This document shows positions 61,142 to 64,000 of a DNA stretch of 64,000 nt, piece by piece; the first letter of the stretch is position 1, and each line of letters starts with the position of its first letter. Source of the stretch: Pseudomonas entomophila L48 (lineage in GTDB: Bacteria > Pseudomonadota > Gammaproteobacteria > Pseudomonadales > Pseudomonadaceae). Location of the stretch: assembly GCF_000026105.1 (NCBI RefSeq), contig NC_008027.1:3548501-3612500 (forward strand), given 5' to 3'. A program made the translations under genes and the position numbers. Below the pieces are notes generated by a model. It did not search any database. It saw only the letters and a program-made list of their open reading frames with translations, and was not told the origin of the DNA.

Positions 61142-62038
61142 TCACTGCCCGGACAGAAAACTCACCAACTGCCGCCCATGCGAGCTCAGCGCCTCCCAGC
61201 CACGGAAGCAAATGCGCAGTTCCAGGGTCGCCCAACGCTCCTCCAGCGCCACCGGACACACCGCCAGCTCCTGCTGGGCGCGCAGCGCCGCGGTTTCCGG
61301 CAGCATGGCGATGCCCGCATGCTGGGCCACCAGCTGGGCGATGGCCTCGAAGCTCGGCGCACGCACCCGCACCTTCAACGGCATGGCCAGGTTCATCGCC
61401 AGCTCTTCGACGAAACGCTGCATGGCCCGCTCGGGCGGCAGGCAGACGAAGGGATAGCCCAGGGCATCGCCGAGACGCAACTGGCCACGCCCGGCCAAGG
61501 GATGATCGACGGGCACCAGCAACACCAGGCGTTCGGTGCGAAACGGCAGCGAGACCACGCCGTCGTTGACCAGGTTGCCGTCGTACACACCAATCTCGCA
61601 CTCCCCGCCCAGCACCACCCGCAACACATCGACGCTCTTGTGCTCGACCAGTTGCAGGTCGACCTCCGGATAGTCCGCCAGGAACGGCCCCAACACCGCC
61701 GGCAGCAACGTGCTGTTGGTCACGGTCGAGGCTGCCACATGGAGCGTGATGCGCCGTTGGCCGGCCAGTTCCCGCATCGTGTCCTGCAGCTTCTGCGCCT
61801 CGCCCAGCACACCACGCGCCGCCTCCAGCACCAGCCGCCCGGCCGGTGTGAGCTGCATGCCATCAGCCTTGCGGATGAACAGGGCCAGGCCGCTGCGCTC
61901 CTCGAACAGGCGCAGACGGGTGCTGGCCGCCGACACCGCCACCGGGAAGGTCGCCGCAGCCTTGCTCAGGCTGCCGCTGCTGGCGATGGCGGCGATCAGG
62001 CGCAGATCGGTCAGGTCGAAGTGCACGGGCTTCTCCAA
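61142..62038 (-). CDS. LysR-family regulator
   Basis: 298 aa. HTH in FDLTDLRLIAAIASSGSLSKAAATFPVAVSAASTRLRLFEE, effector domain from about 95. It is divergent from an EamA exporter gene across 89 nt, a pairing typical of LysR-controlled metabolite exporters. The start MEKPVHF lies close to the fold start. Confidence 0.92.
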   Translation of the reverse strand: MEKPVHFDLTDLRLIAAIASSGSLSKAAATFPVAVSAASTRLRLFEERSGLALFIRKADGMQLTPAGRLVLEAARGVLGEAQKLQDTMRELAGQRRITLHVAASTVTNSTLLPAVLGPFLADYPEVDLQLVEHKSVDVLRVVLGGECEIGVYDGNLVNDGVVSLPFRTERLVLLVPVDHPLAGRGQLRLGDALGYPFVCLPPERAMQRFVEELAMNLAMPLKVRVRAPSFEAIAQLVAQHAGIAMLPETAALRAQQELAVCPVALEERWATLELRICFRGWEALSSHGRQLVSFLSGQ

Positions 62039-62127
62039 ATCAGAACGCTACGTTCGAGAAAAAGCGATTCTAGCGCGACAACCTTCTATTCAGAATAAGC
62101 CACGCCCTCACCTGCATCGGATTCGCC

Positions 62128-63084
62128 ATGACCCACCTGCCCGCCCCGCTACAACGCGCCCTCGCCAACGGCAGCCTCTATGCCGTGCTCGCGGCACTGG
62201 GTTTCAGCTTCAAGGCCATCTTCGTCAAGCTCGCCTATGCCGCAGGTTCGGTGGATGCCATCAGCCTGCTGGCCTTGCGCATGGCCCTGTCGTTGCCGCT
62301 GTTCGACTGGCTGGTGTGGTCCAGTCGTCGCCAGGGCGGCGCGCCGCTGACGTTGAGCGACGGGCTGCGCGTGGCCCTGCTCGGGCTGTTCGGTTACTAC
62401 CTGGCGAGCCTTTTCGACTTCTATGGGTTGCAGTACATCAGCGCCGGGCTGGAGCGGCTGATCCTGTTCACCTACCCGACCCTGGTGCTGCTGATCCAGG
62501 CCGTCGCCCAGCGCGAGCGCCCCACCCTGCGCACGCTGGCGGCCATGGGCCTGTGCTACCTGGGGCTGGGTATTGCCTTCGTCCATGACATCGCCAGCTC
62601 GGGTGTCGGCAGCCAGGTGATCCTCGGTTCGCTGTGGGTGTTCGCCAGCGCGGTGACCTACGCGCTGTACTACTCGGGCACCGGGGCGATGCTCAAACGC
62701 ATGGGTTCGATGCGCCTGGCCGGGTTATGCGGCACGGCGTCGTCGTTGATGGTGCTGGGCCATTACCTGTTGGTGGCGGACGTTGCACCCCTGCTGCAAC
62801 TGCCGAGTGCGGTATGGATGTACGCAGCGTTGATGGCGCTGTTTTCCACGGTGCTGCCGATCTACTGGGTGGCCCTGGCGATCCAGCGCCTGGGGCCGAC
62901 CCACACGGCGGCGGTGGGCAACCTGGGGCCAGTGCTGACGGTGCTGGCGTCGTGGGCGATCCTCAACGAGGAGATCTCGCTGTACCAGGTGGCCGGGTTG
63001 GCGCTGGTACTGTTCGGGGTTTCGCGGTTGAAGCCGGCGAAGAAGGAAGCCCCTTCCTCCTCGGCCGAAGAAGCGGCGGCGTAG
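62128..63084 (+). CDS. EamA/DMT-superfamily transporter
   Basis: 318 aa with ten membrane segments in two EamA repeats (AALGFSFKAIFVKLAYAAG... and GSLWVFASAVTYALYYSGTG...). It is probably an exporter of an amino acid or metabolite, regulated by the divergent LysR. The C-terminus is short and charged. Confidence 0.9.
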   Translation: MTHLPAPLQRALANGSLYAVLAALGFSFKAIFVKLAYAAGSVDAISLLALRMALSLPLFDWLVWSSRRQGGAPLTLSDGLRVALLGLFGYYLASLFDFYGLQYISAGLERLILFTYPTLVLLIQAVAQRERPTLRTLAAMGLCYLGLGIAFVHDIASSGVGSQVILGSLWVFASAVTYALYYSGTGAMLKRMGSMRLAGLCGTASSLMVLGHYLLVADVAPLLQLPSAVWMYAALMALFSTVLPIYWVALAIQRLGPTHTAAVGNLGPVLTVLASWAILNEEISLYQVAGLALVLFGVSRLKPAKKEAPSSSAEEAAA

Positions 63085-63138
63085 TTACCCCCAGGACCGC
63101 GCTGTCGCATAGGGTACAGAGCTGCGAGCCCCCTCAAA

Positions 63139-63188
63139 TCTTGCACGCTCCCACGGGGAATCGCGTAAATCCCGAGCATTGTGCAAGA
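63139..63188. repeat. Spaced inverted repeat between EamA and hvfC
   Basis: TCTTGCAC (63139-63146) and GTGCAAGA (63181-63188) can pair around a 34-nt loop that itself contains a small CGGG/CCCG hairpin. It sits between two convergent stops, so a terminator or structured 3' end is plausible, though there is no T-tract. Confidence 0.4.
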
Positions 63189-63201
63189 CAGTCGCTCCCA
63201 A

Positions 63202-63921
63202 TTACGCCGTGGGGCCTCGGCGGGTTCCGACGATGATGCTCTGGTCGCGTAGTTGCTCCAGCAGCATCAAGCCCTGGCGCTGCACCTCATCATTACCCAG
63301 TGCCCGCAAGCGCTCACGCCCGCTGCCCGGCAGCCCCATCAACAGTTGCCAGGCCATCGGCGCCACCCGGGCGAATCGCACCTGCAGCCCCGCGTCGCGA
63401 TAGACCAGCAACAAGGTCGGTGCCCCGGGCGGCTCGACTGGCTGGAAATCCTGCCCGATGCGCTCCACCGGCCAGCGATAGGCCAACACCCGCGCCACGC
63501 ACGAAAGCAGCGGCTCGCCGTCGAGCAGGTCCCCCAAGGGGTCATGCGGCGGATCCTCGGCATCGCTCAGGTACAGCTGCGCCTCGATCCATTCGTAATG
63601 CGCCAGCTCCAACTGCCAGGGCGCATCGAGCTCGATCCCTTTCAGGTAGTCGATGAACGCCGTGGCGACTTCGCTGAACAGCGGGGTCTGGCTGCGGTAG
63701 TGCGCGTAGAAATCCTGCACCCGCGCCTGCCAGCGCGCCTCCCCCAAGGTACTGCGCAACACCGGAAAACTGCCGGCCAGCAAGCCTTCGACAGTGCCAA
63801 AGAACAGTTCACGATAGACCGCCAGGCGTCGCGCCTCGATGCCCGGCGGCGGTGGATTGGCAACGGGGTCGCGCAGGTGCCGGGCCAGGGTGAACTGCTG
63901 CTCACGCAGGGAATCAGCCAT
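63202..63921 (-). CDS. hvfC: HvfC/BufC-family (DUF2063) RiPP maturation partner
   Basis: 239 aa. N-terminal DUF2063 segment (LREQQFTLARHLRDPVANPPPPGIEARRLAVYRELFF) and the FPVLRSTLGEARWQARVQDFYAHYRSQTPLFSEV stretch are typical. In bufferin/HvfABC systems this partner helps a DUF692 multinuclear iron oxidase modify cysteines of a small secreted peptide. The ATG at 63921 overlaps the upstream gene by 8 nt (ATGGCTGA), with GGAGG 8 nt before; the longer frame to 63954 is inside hvfB. Confidence 0.88.
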   Translation of the reverse strand: MADSLREQQFTLARHLRDPVANPPPPGIEARRLAVYRELFFGTVEGLLAGSFPVLRSTLGEARWQARVQDFYAHYRSQTPLFSEVATAFIDYLKGIELDAPWQLELAHYEWIEAQLYLSDAEDPPHDPLGDLLDGEPLLSCVARVLAYRWPVERIGQDFQPVEPPGAPTLLLVYRDAGLQVRFARVAPMAWQLLMGLPGSGRERLRALGNDEVQRQGLMLLEQLRDQSIIVGTRRGPTA

Positions 63922-64000
63922 GGCGCGGCCCTCCATGGCGCTGTTGCAGGTCACGAATACGGGCCGTTTCGGCCAGCAGCTCGGCCAGCGGCGGGTAGTT
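63914..64000 (-). CDS. 3' end of HvfB/BufB-like (DUF692) gene, partial
   Basis: The last 28 codons of an ORF entering from the right edge: LAELLAETARIRDLQQRHGG then PRHG and TGA. The identity comes from its place directly upstream of and overlapping hvfC, and from a C-terminus like those of DUF692 proteins. DUF692 enzymes are multinuclear iron oxidases. The precursor peptide gene would be outside the window. Confidence 0.6.
   Translation of the reverse strand, partial: NYPPLAELLAETARIRDLQQRHGGPRHG

Overview
The window is high-GC chromosomal DNA from a fluorescent Pseudomonas, most likely of the P. putida group (P. entomophila/P. soli-like). The evidence is the codon usage, dense inverted pairs of putida-type REP elements (GGAGC-GGCTTCAGCC-GC, GGAGCC-GGCTTGCCGGC and GGAGCGGATTTATCCGC families), a sphingosine-response locus of the P. 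aeruginosa sphRABCD type, an arsRBC operon, glutaminase, an OsmC-YcaO fusion, and a bufferin/HvfBC-type locus at the right edge. No rRNA, tRNA, CRISPR array, IS element or prophage was seen.

Layout. 0.1-6.7 kb: a MerR-methyltransferase fusion, a GNAT enzyme, two paralogous tiny secreted cysteine peptides, OsmC-YcaO, and housekeeping or hypothetical genes. 6.7-16.7 kb: an accessory block with a 751-aa zinc-finger, nuclease-like protein, a one-protein A(Lys2-like)-PCP-membrane acyltransferase, a FlaR-like P-loop protein, and a type IV McrBC restriction pair whose McrB carries an EVE-like domain inside the AAA+ core. 16.8-19.0 kb: arsR-arsB-arsC with a clear promoter/operator. 19-23 kb: a hypothetical membrane protein, a cupin, UPF0303 and glutaminase. 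22.7-28.1 kb: sphR/sphA divergent, with sphDCB convergent on sphA. 29.7-34.1 kb: a LysR-MFS-(haem-oxygenase-fold)-(ATP-grasp) cluster that looks like a small metabolite pathway. 35.9-38.3 kb: a CdtB-like nuclease preceded by a beta-propeller lectin-like gene, a candidate binary genotoxin. 38.3-49.5 kb: an NRPS locus (type II thioesterase, MbtH, two-module NRPS, LuxR regulator, outer-membrane efflux lipoprotein). 49.5-59.2 kb: ordinary metabolic, transport and regulatory genes. 59.4-64.0 kb: a class V aminotransferase, two tandem double-glycine-leader proline-rich peptides, LysR/EamA, and hvfC with the tail of hvfB.

How it fits together. Three sectors concern interaction with hosts or competitors: sphingosine sensing, the putative CdtB-like toxin pair, and the peptide or metabolite loci. 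McrBC and possibly the 751-aa protein point to DNA defence. The most novel-looking items are the CdtB-like/beta-propeller pair, the tandem GG-leader peptides (one too short for ordinary ORF calling), the A-PCP-acyltransferase protein, and the ATP-grasp/haem-oxygenase-fold cluster. Functions were assigned by reading motifs; no database search was run.
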